This document shows, piece by piece, positions 1 to 6,025 of a stretch of DNA of 15,831 nucleotides; the stretch's first letter is position 1, and the number at the start of each line of letters is the position of its first letter. Under the pieces are notes generated by a model that did not search any database, had not been told where the DNA came from, and saw only the letters and a list, made by a program, of their open reading frames with translations. Position numbers and translations under genes: made by a program. The DNA is taken from the NCBI GenBank assembly GCA_027717875.1, contig JALLOL010000029.1, forward strand, positions 1 through 15,831, written 5' to 3'. Origin of the DNA: Acidobacteria bacterium AH-259-L09 (GTDB lineage Bacteria; Acidobacteriota; UBA6911; RPQK01).

Positions 1-221
1 TGACCCACCTACAAGAACGAATCGATAAGGTGCCTGACGACCGAATGGTGGTCGTCCACTGTGCAAGCGGCTACCGCTCCTCAATCGCCGCCAGCCTCTT
101 GGAGCAGAACAAAGTGAAGGATAGTGCCGATCTGGTTGGTGGAATAGCAGCATGGGAAGCAGCACAACTAAATAGTACGCTAAAAAAGCGTGGCCAATCA
201 GCACGTAATATCGAAGAGTAA
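1..221 (+). CDS. Rhodanese-like domain protein, C-terminal fragment (5' end outside window)
   Basis: The frame is open from the first base of the window and ends at TAA 219-221, so only about 72 C-terminal residues are present. The active-site loop reads HCASGYRS, with the catalytic cysteine codon at 60-62, followed by a typical rhodanese ending (DLVGGIAAWEAA). Rhodanese domains carry sulfur as a cysteine persulfide. Loops of the form HCA(G/S)GYRSSIAASLL are, as I recall, frequent in the C-terminal domain of metallo-beta-lactamase-fold/rhodanese fusions, so the missing part may be such a hydrolase or persulfide dioxygenase; the window cannot show it. The GTG at 30 is probably an internal codon, because the reading continues upstream. 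The domain assignment is secure; the full protein is unknown. Confidence 0.85.
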   Translation, partial: THLQERIDKVPDDRMVVVHCASGYRSSIAASLLEQNKVKDSADLVGGIAAWEAAQLNSTLKKRGQSARNIEE

Positions 222-260
222 ATGGAAAAACCTGCGCACGACGGTTGCGTAATACTGGAG

Positions 261-292
261 TTGACAAACACTTACAGGCTGCGATGTGTAAT
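261..292 (+). promoter_or_regulatory. Candidate sigma-70-type promoter before the thioredoxin-like gene
   Basis: A perfect TTGACA lies at 261-266. The best -10 candidate is TGTAAT at 287-292 (5 of 6 matches), but the spacing of 20 bases is long. It overlaps the first codons if the ATG at 284 is the start, and it would suit the TTG at 323. Weak evidence. Confidence 0.25.
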
Positions 293-898
293 AATCATTT
301 GATTCTGAAGCGAGTTCATTCTTTGGAGAGGAAATTATTCGCCGCCACTGTCATGCTGATGTTAACGTGTCTCTCCTACGGAGAGGACTGGCGACCCCGA
401 GAAGGTGCCAATTTGATCGGGAGACGGGCACCGGAGTTCGAGGGACTTCACTGGCTGAACTCAGAGCCGCTGAGGTTGAAAGATCTGCGGGGCAAGGTGG
501 TATTGATCCAGTTTTGGCTGATGGAATGTCCCTTCTGCGCGAATACAGCGCCGGCACTCAATGAGTTGTATGAAGATTACGCAAGTGAGGGCCTCGTGGT
601 GATCGGAGTCCACCATCCCAAATCAGAGTTCGCTCGAGACGCCGAACGGATCCGAAGAGCGGCCCGTCGTTTGGGCTTCCAGTTCCCGGTTGCCCATGAC
701 AACGAGTGGAAGACTATTAACACCTACTGGACAGGTGTGAGAAGGTCCTTCACCTCTTCCAGTTTTCTCATTGACAAAAGCGGGACGATTCGTTGGGTCC
801 ACCACGGTGGCGAATACTATCGCCAGGGACGCAATCCCTGTGAGATCGAGGCTTTCCACTCGCTGGAGAGGGCAATAAAGCAATTGCTAGCGGAATGA
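284..898 (+). CDS. Exported TlpA/redoxin-like thioredoxin-fold protein with CPFC motif
   Basis: From ATG 284 the product is 204 aa. It has a basic N-terminus, a hydrophobic stretch (LFAATVMLMLTCLSYG, about residues 18-33) that looks like a signal peptide, and then a redoxin core. The core contains a KDLRGKVVLIQFW strand, the redox motif CPFC (Cys82, Cys85) and a final FLIDKSGTIRW strand pair. Proteins of this type (TlpA, ResA, AhpC/TSA-like) act as thiol oxidoreductases outside the cytoplasm. The cis-proline that normally precedes the FLID strand (TPxTFLID) is replaced by Ser158 (TSSSFLID), which may change substrate handling. The start is uncertain: TTG 245 and TTG 323 are also in frame, and no clear Shine-Dalgarno decides. 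The gene follows the rhodanese gene on the same strand, so a shared sulfur/thiol role is possible but inferred. Confidence 0.8.
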   Translation: MCNNHLILKRVHSLERKLFAATVMLMLTCLSYGEDWRPREGANLIGRRAPEFEGLHWLNSEPLRLKDLRGKVVLIQFWLMECPFCANTAPALNELYEDYASEGLVVIGVHHPKSEFARDAERIRRAARRLGFQFPVAHDNEWKTINTYWTGVRRSFTSSSFLIDKSGTIRWVHHGGEYYRQGRNPCEIEAFHSLERAIKQLLAE

Positions 899-990
899 CT
901 GAACACCCAAAATGCTCCCAGGGCCACACTTCGGCTGAACAGGGTTGACCATGAAGTCTTCTTCCTTTGATTGTGTAGAAGGAAATTTCC

Positions 991-1103
991 CTAAATGATA
1001 AGGCTTAATGATAAGGCTTAATGATAAGGCTTAATGGGTTAGAACGCAAAATCAACTGGTTTATATACTAATCGGAAGAACAGATGGGACGATCTTGCCT
1101 ACC
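991..1103 (+). repeat. Dispersed direct repeat, copy A
   Basis: This copy matches 5614-5703 in the same orientation. Shared parts in order are CTAAATG, an AAGG(C/T)TTAATGG block, a TTAGAA(C/G)GCAA block, and a perfect 20-bp core ATGGGACGATCTTGCCTACC at 1084-1103. The distance from CTAAATG to the core is 93 bases here and 70 in copy B, or 67 once the two extra 13-mers are removed. Similarity stops at the end of the core, though GATAAGGATTA recurs at 1213-1223 and directly after the core in copy B. Confidence 0.75.
994..1032 (+). repeat. Tandem repeat, 3 x 13 bp (AATGATAAGGCTT)
   Basis: Three exact consecutive copies of AATGATAAGGCTT occupy 994-1006, 1007-1019 and 1020-1032, and a partial AATG follows. 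The matching place in repeat copy B (around 5617-5634) has only one diverged unit, so this looks like a local expansion of one unit. Confidence 0.95.
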
Positions 1104-1221
1104 ATACGCAGGTGAAAATCACTCCGTCGGCACCAGCCGCTGGGAACACTGGGAATGCCCAACCTGGAGCTGGAACGATCCCGCCAACTCCGATTTATAG
1201 AGGATGCCAAAGTGATAAGGA

Positions 1222-1533
1222 TTAAGAAACCGTCTCGTAGAGGCTATCTACAATGCTCGTTCCGACAAATGCCTTTTCCTGTCTAACCTCTGTGAGAAGT
1301 TCCTGATAGCCGGAATCCTCCTCTACCTTTTTCATCACCTCTTCAAAAGCCGCGAGTGACTCGTAATTACAAACCCAATGTAGCTGATAGACTGGGCCAC
1401 CGACGTTACGCATTACCTGGACGTTCGCCTCAGAAATATTCTTATTGACGTAGCTGGCTACTTTGACTGCCCACGCAAACGCCTCTTGCATCTCACCGTC
1501 TTGGATACTCGCTGTACGCACCCACGTTATCAT
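1222..1533 (-). CDS. Small dimeric alpha/beta-barrel-like protein (103 aa)
   Basis: The ATG (1533-1531) is preceded by AAGAAGGGA at a suitable distance on the minus strand, and the gene ends at TAA (1224-1222). The product is soluble, with no signal peptide or membrane segment. Its pattern is an N-terminal strand (ITWVRTASI), a helix (MQEAFAWAVKVASYV), a strand pair (VQVMRNVGG, VYQLHWVCNY) and a helix beginning SLAAFEEVMKKV. This resembles ABM/NIPSNAP-like dimeric ferredoxin folds, which range from monooxygenases to proteins of unknown role. No catalytic residue can be named. It lies 89 bases downstream of the regulator gene on the same strand and may be its last cotranscribed partner. The fold is a moderate inference; the function is unknown. 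Confidence 0.7.
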   Translation of the reverse strand: MITWVRTASIQDGEMQEAFAWAVKVASYVNKNISEANVQVMRNVGGPVYQLHWVCNYESLAAFEEVMKKVEEDSGYQELLTEVRQEKAFVGTSIVDSLYETVS

Positions 1534-1622
1534 CTGATCCCTTCTTGGTTTAGTATGGATGAAACAGTAGAAGTCTAACGCTCTTCAACGGCGATCCATT
1601 GTAAGGAGGTGACGGCCAACTG

Positions 1623-3770
1623 TCACTCCCCCGTCGGCACTAACCGCTTGAGTTCTTCGAACCAGTTGAGGACGATGACCAGTTCGTCGCGCGCTGATGT
1701 CTCCTCTGTCTGCTGTTCCTTGATCATCAAGAACCGCTGGCCGTCGGGGGAAATATCGTAGTGTCGACCGGTACCACTAAAGTACCTTCCCGTGAACAGG
1801 ACCTCCGGACTCCCCGGCGCGAAGGTGGGCTCGGTTTCGATGCTGACCACCATCATCGCCTCTCCGTTGCGATAGAACAGCTCCCGCCCATTCGGTCCCC
1901 AGACAGGTGTGATTCCTCCATCGCTTGAGATCTGCCACTTTCCTTCTTCTACGTTAGGGAAAGGCCGAACGTAGACTTCCATCCGCCCAGACTCATCGGA
2001 GGTATAGGCAATCCACCGACCATCGGGCGAGATCACTGGATTAAGTTCAGCAAACTGCGTCTGGAGAAGGGACTCTGCAGTAGGCTCGCCCTCCATCGGC
2101 AGCACACCTAAGTCCCACCCTGTTTCAAAATTCCGTTCGTAGAAAACCAGCAACTTCCCGTCCGGCGACCAGCAATTGGGTATTTGGCGGTTTTGGCTTC
2201 TCGTAAGGCGCTCGACCGGGCCTATGCCGTCAGCCGACTTCCAAAACAAATTGTAATGTCCTCCATCGCGGCTCGAACTGAAGACCACCCTCAGGCCATC
2301 CAGCGTCCAGAGTGGACGGTCGTCACGAGCCGGATCGAAGGTGAGCCGGGTTGGCGTCTCGCGTACCAGGTCATGAATCCACACGTCCCAGTTTCCCGAG
2401 TCGGCAACTGTTAGGGCCAGACGCGTACCATCAGGTGAGACTCGGGGCCAACGGTAATAAGGCTGTGGGTCCGCAGCCAACGGCTCCTCTTGCCCCTCGC
2501 GATTCACCCAAACCAAAGTACGTTGCGCACTGCCCGGGACATAGACGAGCGTTCCGTCACCGGACAAGGCGTAGTCTACCCCTCTGACCCCCTCAAGGAT
2601 CGGGACTGGATCCCCAGTTACCTCCAGCCGCTCCAGATCAAATGGAACAGCCATGAGCGCGCCCCCCAGCTGACAGACCAAATGTCCCGTGGGCGCGTAA
2701 TAGGCATTTATACCGTCGTCGACCACAATCTTCTGCTCCCCGGTCTCCAGCGACAGCACCCTGATCTGGGAACGGTCATCGTTATAACGGACGTCGAACA
2801 AGACGGCCTTCCCACTGGGCAGCATCTTCGGACAGGTATACCGGAGTTCGCCCCTCTCCGGGTCCGGGATGACCAAGCTCTCCGGCTTGCCTCCAGCGGC
2901 TGAGACACGGTAGAGGCCCTTAGCACCTCCCTTGATAGAAGGTGCCGAAAAGACGATCGTGTCCTGAGAATTCCAACTCCCCCCACGCCACGACCGCGCG
3001 GAGCAAAGGGTCATCGGTGCTCCTCCCGTGAGCGAAACCTTCTTCAGCTTGCCATGGGCAAAAAACCCCACCCATTTGCCATCGGGAGAAAAGAAGGGAA
3101 ACGTCTCTGCGCCCTCAGTACCAGGGATTGGCGTGGCCCGGAGCTCATCCAGCGCACGCACGTAGAGTTGCGTCCTGCCGTCACGCTCAGCGAGATAGAC
3201 GATCTGACTTCCATCGGGTGAGATTGCTAGGTCTATCGAAGCGCGGTCCTGCAAAGGTGCGGTCGGCGGAAGCGTGATGACAAACTGCATCACGGACCGG
3301 GGCTCTGTCGACGGGCTCAGATTCCAGACCGTAAACAGGGCGCTCATGGCACCCACAACCATGGAACCAAGGACCCAGGGAATTAACTGCTGCCAGGATC
3401 TCTGGGCCTTCCCCGCGTCTGTGGGTGGCTCGGTCCCTTTAAACCGCTTGGTTTCCACTTGAGCTACTTCAATGGACAGACGGTAGCCACGGCGGGGGAT
3501 GGTCTGGATGACCTGCGGATCTTTGGCATTATCCTCAAACGCCTTGCGCAGTTCCCAAATGGCTCGAGTCAAAACCTCATCCGTGACAAACGTGTCCGGC
3601 CAAACCGCCTGGATGATGCGCTCTTTGGAGATGACCTCTACACCATGCTCAGCTAGGCAGACGAGCACATCCATCGCCTTCGGTTCCAGGCGAGTCTCCT
3701 TCTCGGCCCCCACGATACGGTTTAGTTGAGGCTGGATGAGCCATTGGCCGATTTGGAAGTCACCTTGCAT
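1623..3770 (-). CDS. Membrane one-component regulator: OmpR-type winged helix + TM + PD40/TolB propeller
   Basis: The 715-aa product starts at ATG 3770 behind GAGGAG. Residues about 5-105 form a trans_reg_C (OmpR/PhoB/CadC-like) winged helix, ending in the family signature DPQVIQTIPRRGYRL. A single hydrophobic segment follows (about 129-149, within WVLGSMVVGAMSALFTVWN). The remainder carries repeated SPDG motifs (ISPDGSQIVY, FSPDGKWVGF, VSPDGTRLAL, WSPDGKLLVF, ISPDGRWIAY) typical of PD40/TolB beta-propellers. The expected topology is a cytoplasmic DNA-binding domain and an extracytoplasmic propeller acting as a sensor, as in CadC-like proteins. The signal is unknown. The ending LNWFEELKRLVP is, as I recall, common in acidobacterial propeller regulators and kinases. 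The gene lies 229 bases downstream of the TPR gene on the same strand, so it may have its own promoter. Confidence 0.92.
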   Translation of the reverse strand: MQGDFQIGQWLIQPQLNRIVGAEKETRLEPKAMDVLVCLAEHGVEVISKERIIQAVWPDTFVTDEVLTRAIWELRKAFEDNAKDPQVIQTIPRRGYRLSIEVAQVETKRFKGTEPPTDAGKAQRSWQQLIPWVLGSMVVGAMSALFTVWNLSPSTEPRSVMQFVITLPPTAPLQDRASIDLAISPDGSQIVYLAERDGRTQLYVRALDELRATPIPGTEGAETFPFFSPDGKWVGFFAHGKLKKVSLTGGAPMTLCSARSWRGGSWNSQDTIVFSAPSIKGGAKGLYRVSAAGGKPESLVIPDPERGELRYTCPKMLPSGKAVLFDVRYNDDRSQIRVLSLETGEQKIVVDDGINAYYAPTGHLVCQLGGALMAVPFDLERLEVTGDPVPILEGVRGVDYALSGDGTLVYVPGSAQRTLVWVNREGQEEPLAADPQPYYRWPRVSPDGTRLALTVADSGNWDVWIHDLVRETPTRLTFDPARDDRPLWTLDGLRVVFSSSRDGGHYNLFWKSADGIGPVERLTRSQNRQIPNCWSPDGKLLVFYERNFETGWDLGVLPMEGEPTAESLLQTQFAELNPVISPDGRWIAYTSDESGRMEVYVRPFPNVEEGKWQISSDGGITPVWGPNGRELFYRNGEAMMVVSIETEPTFAPGSPEVLFTGRYFSGTGRHYDISPDGQRFLMIKEQQTEETSARDELVIVLNWFEELKRLVPTGE

Positions 3771-3999
3771 TGGCGCTTGCTCCTCAGATGGGCTTAGAAG
3801 ACAGTAGAAGGCATGTTAGCACAGACGGACCGGCAAATGTAGGGCAAATCAAGGCGTTTCCGTTCTGTAAACGGCCGATGAATCGGCGGGAGGAATCCGA
3901 AGTGATCGCGGGGTCCGGAGCAGATTTTCTGGTTCTCGCAATCCAGAGTGAAATTTCCTCTCTTGAAACAAGGAGTTGAGCGCGAGACAGGGTGGAGCA

Positions 4000-5172
4000 C
4001 TAAAACTGATCCAACAATTTGGCACGGATCTCCTCTCTGCACGCCGACGGCGGCAGCAAACGGAGCAATCTTTGGGCTTCCGACTTGAGGGCCTCGTTCA
4101 CGATGAGGGCATGGTTGAGATCCGTCCACGCTTTGGCGCACTCATTCTGAGACAGGCGGATGATTCCTCGGTTGACAAAAGCCTTTGCCTGATCGGGCTC
4201 CAGCTCGATCACCCGGTTGTAATCGTGGAGTGCCCCTTCGAGATCTCCTTTGAGGTACAGAACTAGGCCCCTGCTATGATAGGCGTCAGTGAACTCGGGA
4301 TCGATTTCGATGGCCTGGTTGAAATCGGCAACGGCTCCACCCAGGTCTCCATGTGCCTTCCGAACCAATCCCCGATTGTGATAAGGCTCAGGCAAACGGG
4401 CTCCGATCTGGATTGCCTTCTCATAGTCTGCCAGAGCACGGGCCACGTCTCCCTTGGAGTGCCTAAGGATGCCCCGATTATTGTAGGCGGCAGCAGCGAC
4501 CGCTGCAGAACAGGGCGCAGTTCCCGGATCGGTGTCCTCGCTTATCTGGCACGCAAACTCGATGGCTCGATCAAAATCGGACAACGCACCATCCAGATCG
4601 GCCAAAGCCTGCCGACGGAGGCCTCGATGGTAAAAAGCCTCTGCCACCTCATTGCAGAAGCTTGTCGTCAGGTTCGGGGCGATCTCCCTTGAAGTCCGGA
4701 AATCCGAGATTGCTCCCGTGAGGTCTCCTTGGGCCAGGCGGAGCCGACCACGAGCCATGTATGCCTGAACGAAAGCCGCTTGGAGCTCAATGGCAGTGCT
4801 GTAGTTAAGAAGGGCAGCGTCGAGGTCTCCTCGTGCTTGTTTGACCACCCCCCGAAAGTAATAGGCCTCTGCACAGGCGGGGTCCAGCTCGATCGCTAGG
4901 TCAAAGTCAGCCCGGGCAAGGTCCAGTCGACCTTTCTGGAGCCATTCAGCGCCCCGTTCAAGATAGGATGCGACCATGACCGAGCGGGAAGGGATTTGGT
5001 CCCGAGAATCTGTCTCCTTGCTATACAGGTACAGCTGCACTAGAGAAAACCTGTCTGGGTCTTCCGTCCAAGGGGAACCCTCATTCTGCGCAAAGGCCCC
5101 GCCCAGATGCGACAGGGAGACGAGCCCCAGCAGGAAGACCGTGACCTTCTTAAACGAAGGTCGAGGTTTCAT
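4000..5172 (-). CDS. Secreted tetratricopeptide-repeat protein, eight TPRs (390 aa)
   Basis: ATG 5172 follows a strong AAGGAGGA about seven bases upstream. Residues 1-29 are a signal peptide with a basic start, a hydrophobic core (VTVFLLGLVSLSHLGG) and a likely cleavage after AFA. Eight 34-residue TPRs follow at about 67-100, 101-134, 135-168, 177-208, 226-259, 261-294, 295-328 and 329-362. Most contain the RG..(K/L)..GDL..A..D(F/Y)..AIE(L/I) pattern. A Cys-containing insert (about 209-225) separates repeats 4 and 5. TPR arrays bind protein partners, so this is probably a periplasmic or surface adaptor; no enzymatic domain is present. Its position next to the membrane regulator suggests a possible partner for the propeller, which is inference. 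Two short ORFs with good ribosome sites lie just upstream. Confidence 0.9.
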   Translation of the reverse strand: MKPRPSFKKVTVFLLGLVSLSHLGGAFAQNEGSPWTEDPDRFSLVQLYLYSKETDSRDQIPSRSVMVASYLERGAEWLQKGRLDLARADFDLAIELDPACAEAYYFRGVVKQARGDLDAALLNYSTAIELQAAFVQAYMARGRLRLAQGDLTGAISDFRTSREIAPNLTTSFCNEVAEAFYHRGLRRQALADLDGALSDFDRAIEFACQISEDTDPGTAPCSAAVAAAAYNNRGILRHSKGDVARALADYEKAIQIGARLPEPYHNRGLVRKAHGDLGGAVADFNQAIEIDPEFTDAYHSRGLVLYLKGDLEGALHDYNRVIELEPDQAKAFVNRGIIRLSQNECAKAWTDLNHALIVNEALKSEAQRLLRLLPPSACREEIRAKLLDQF

Positions 5173-5224
5173 GTCTCTTCCTCCTTTTCTTTGCCGGCGG
5201 CGGCCATCGAAGTAACGGCCCCAT
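5150..5224 (-). CDS. Possible short upstream ORF overlapping the TPR gene start (24 aa)
   Basis: On the minus strand an AGGAGGG lies six bases before ATG (5224-5222). The frame runs 24 codons to TAA (5152-5150), passing through the TPR start codon in another frame. The peptide begins MGPLLRWPPP and is very basic, which is unlike a stable protein. It could be a regulatory leader or could couple translation to the TPR gene. It may be chance. Confidence 0.25.
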   Translation of the reverse strand: MGPLLRWPPPAKKRRKRHETSTFV

Positions 5225-5294
5225 TGTTCCCTCCTATTGACTGAAAAGTCTAAATCTTAAGTTCGCCACTGGTCTCCTGACTACAATGGCGCGC

Positions 5295-5405
5295 TCATCC
5301 AGCCGAAGCAAAATGGTCTTCTACCCAAGGCACGCGGCAAAGCAAGAGCCACACAGAAGTGATCCTACTAGTCCGAATCAGGAACCAGTGCGCCAGGTGC
5401 TTCAT
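5295..5405 (-). CDS. Possible small ORF with hydrophobic segment (36 aa)
   Basis: On the minus strand GGAGG lies about seven bases before ATG (5405-5403), and the frame ends at TGA (5297-5295). The product begins MKHLAHWFLI and contains a short hydrophobic run (SVWLLLC). It may be a leader peptide, a tiny membrane protein, or the remains of a signal peptide from a lost gene. It is not recognised as any family. Support is only the ribosome site and position. Confidence 0.25.
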   Translation of the reverse strand: MKHLAHWFLIRTSRITSVWLLLCRVPWVEDHFASAG

Positions 5406-5480
5406 GGCTGGTCCTCCCTGCGAACTTTGCTGCTCCCGTAAAAATAGCCTGCACCCGCCTAGGAAGTCCTGATGGCCAGA

Positions 5481-5530
5481 ACAGGTTTGAGACAGGTTAG
5501 TCTGATGAAAATCTTAGGGATCTGTTAGGG
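5481..5530. promoter_or_regulatory. Direct repeats phased at 11 bp, candidate operator
   Basis: ACAGGTT occurs at 5481-5487 and 5492-5498, and TTAGGG at 5514-5519 and 5525-5530. Each pair is spaced exactly 11 bp, and the first elements of the two pairs are 33 bp apart, so all four share one 11-bp register. OmpR/PhoB-family winged helices bind tandem 11-bp half-sites (PhoB is the classic case), and this region is upstream of a gene adjacent to such a regulator. That the neighbouring regulator binds here is inference. Confidence 0.4.
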
Positions 5531-5613
5531 TCTGTGGCTTGGGGAAGAAAAAAGAAAATGAGCGCCGATGGCCGTCCACCATAGGTAGCTTCCAAGCCGT
5601 GCAGGAGTTTTGC

Positions 5614-5703
5614 CTAAATGTTGAGGTTTAATGGTTTAGAAGGCAATGTCAATGATGGCCGTATATGGAAAGTCAAAAGATATATGGGACGATCTTGCCT
5701 ACC
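5614..5703 (+). repeat. Dispersed direct repeat, copy B
   Basis: This is the second copy of the element at 991-1103, in the same orientation, with the identical 20-bp core at 5684-5703. It has one diverged 13-mer instead of three. The core contains an ATG opening a 37-codon frame (stop 5795-5797) whose first six codons match the short ORF in copy A. The core's last seven bases, GCCTACC, are also the left end of a large palindrome. Confidence 0.75.
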
Positions 5704-5799
5704 GATAAGGATTATATCTGGAATGCTCTTCAAATCGGCTACCACCGACAGACACCATGCTTTTTCGTCGCACTCCGGATACAATCCTTATAGTTAGGC
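5697..5799 (+). repeat. 103-bp imperfect palindrome ending in GTTAGGC (attC-like)
   Basis: Arms 5697-5726 and 5770-5799 pair in one continuous register. Of 30 positions, 25 are Watson-Crick, one is G-T and four mismatch; the central span is 43 bases. The strongest part is ATAAGGATT (5705-5713) with AATCCTTAT (5783-5791). The outer heptamers are GCCTACC and GTTAGGC. Integron attC sites run from RYYYAAC to GTTRRRY and are roughly 57-141 bp long. The right heptamer fits exactly and the left has one mismatch. The usual two-box arrangement with extrahelical bases is not clear, so an ordinary palindrome remains possible. Confidence 0.45.
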
Positions 5800-5811
5800 T
5801 TGGAGTAAACT

Positions 5812-5844
5812 TTGACACCCGTACACGAATGTGTGTACATTCGT
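5812..5844 (+). promoter_or_regulatory. hicA promoter with overlapping inverted repeat (candidate HicB operator)
   Basis: TTGACA (5812-5817) is followed after 18 bases by TACATT (5836-5841, 4 of 6 matches to TATAAT). A perfect inverted repeat, ACGAATGT-GTGT-ACATTCGT, covers 5825-5844, overlaps that -10 and ends two bases before the hicA ATG. HicB proteins with a DNA-binding tail repress their own operon, so this is the natural operator candidate. The repeat is certain; the role is inferred. Confidence 0.5.
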
Positions 5845-5846
5845 AG

Positions 5847-6023
5847 ATGAAGAGGCGTGAGCTGGAACGTGCACTTCAAAATCTCGGGTGGAGATTCCTT
5901 CGCCACGGGAAGAGGCATGACGTGTGGAGCGATGGTGAGCGATTCGAAGCGATTCCTCGACATTCGCAGATCAATGAAAAGCTCGCGCGGGGAATCCTAA
6001 GGCGGGCTAAAAAACGAGGCTAA
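5847..6023 (+). CDS. hicA: HicA-family toxin, mRNA interferase (58 aa)
   Basis: ATG 5847 opens a 58-codon frame ending at TAA 6021-6023. A TAG sits immediately upstream in frame, so no earlier start exists. The small basic protein shows the HicA pattern: an N-terminal KRRELERALQNLGW helix, then GKRHDVW with the expected catalytic histidine (His24), then the IPRH motif (36-39) and a C-terminal helix rich in Arg and Lys. HicA toxins have a dsRBD-like fold and cleave mRNA. The gene is followed after two bases by hicB, the usual toxin-first order. No Shine-Dalgarno precedes the ATG, and the candidate promoter would start transcription at about the ATG, so the message may be leaderless. Confidence 0.9.
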   Translation: MKRRELERALQNLGWRFLRHGKRHDVWSDGERFEAIPRHSQINEKLARGILRRAKKRG

Positions 6024-6025
6024 TT

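Larger units (their letters stand above)
899..1221. other. Gene-free stretch with repeats between convergent genes
   Basis: No convincing gene is present. The stretch holds a 10-bp palindrome GGAAATTTCC (981-990), three tandem copies of a 13-mer (994-1032) and copy A of a dispersed repeat (about 991-1103). A short ORF of 38 codons starts at ATG 1084 (stop 1198-1200) behind a weak GGAAGA; its first 20 bases are identical to the start of a 37-codon ORF in copy B. TTCCTT (about 963-968) and AAGGAA (979-984) could form a weak hairpin after the thioredoxin-like gene, but there is no T-run. Confidence 0.6.
5225..5610. other. Intergenic region upstream of the TPR gene
   Basis: No long gene is present on either strand. 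The region contains a short SD-led minus-strand ORF (5295-5405), phased 11-bp direct repeats (5481-5530) and an A/G-rich stretch (about 5543-5560). A small 4-bp hairpin, GACT-GAAA-AGTC, lies near 5238-5250. Promoter elements for the TPR gene must lie here or nearby, but no clear -35/-10 pair was found by eye. Confidence 0.5.

Noticed and set aside
1110..1165. Possible decayed 3' end of another regulator gene (minus-strand CGGCTGGTGCCGACGG, similar to the RLVPT ending)
   Set aside because: Only about 20 bases match, with a two-base deletion, and the sequence before them does not align with the LNWFEEL codons. Too short to call a pseudogene.
2490..2903. Plus-strand 137-codon frame inside the regulator gene
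   Set aside because: It is antisense to the PD40 propeller coding region, which has consistent SPDG motifs on the other strand.
3874..3887. GCCGAT-GA-ATCGGC hairpin between the TPR and regulator genes as a terminator
   Set aside because: The stem is short and no T-run follows on either strand.
3794..4141. Minus-strand 115-codon frame between the TPR and regulator genes
   Set aside because: It overlaps the TPR gene 3' end in another frame, is rich in Arg, Pro and Cys without domain features, and has no good ribosome site.
5739..5963. Minus-strand 74-codon frame across the hicA promoter
   Set aside because: It is antisense to hicA and its operator, lacks a family pattern, and its start region is inside hicA.
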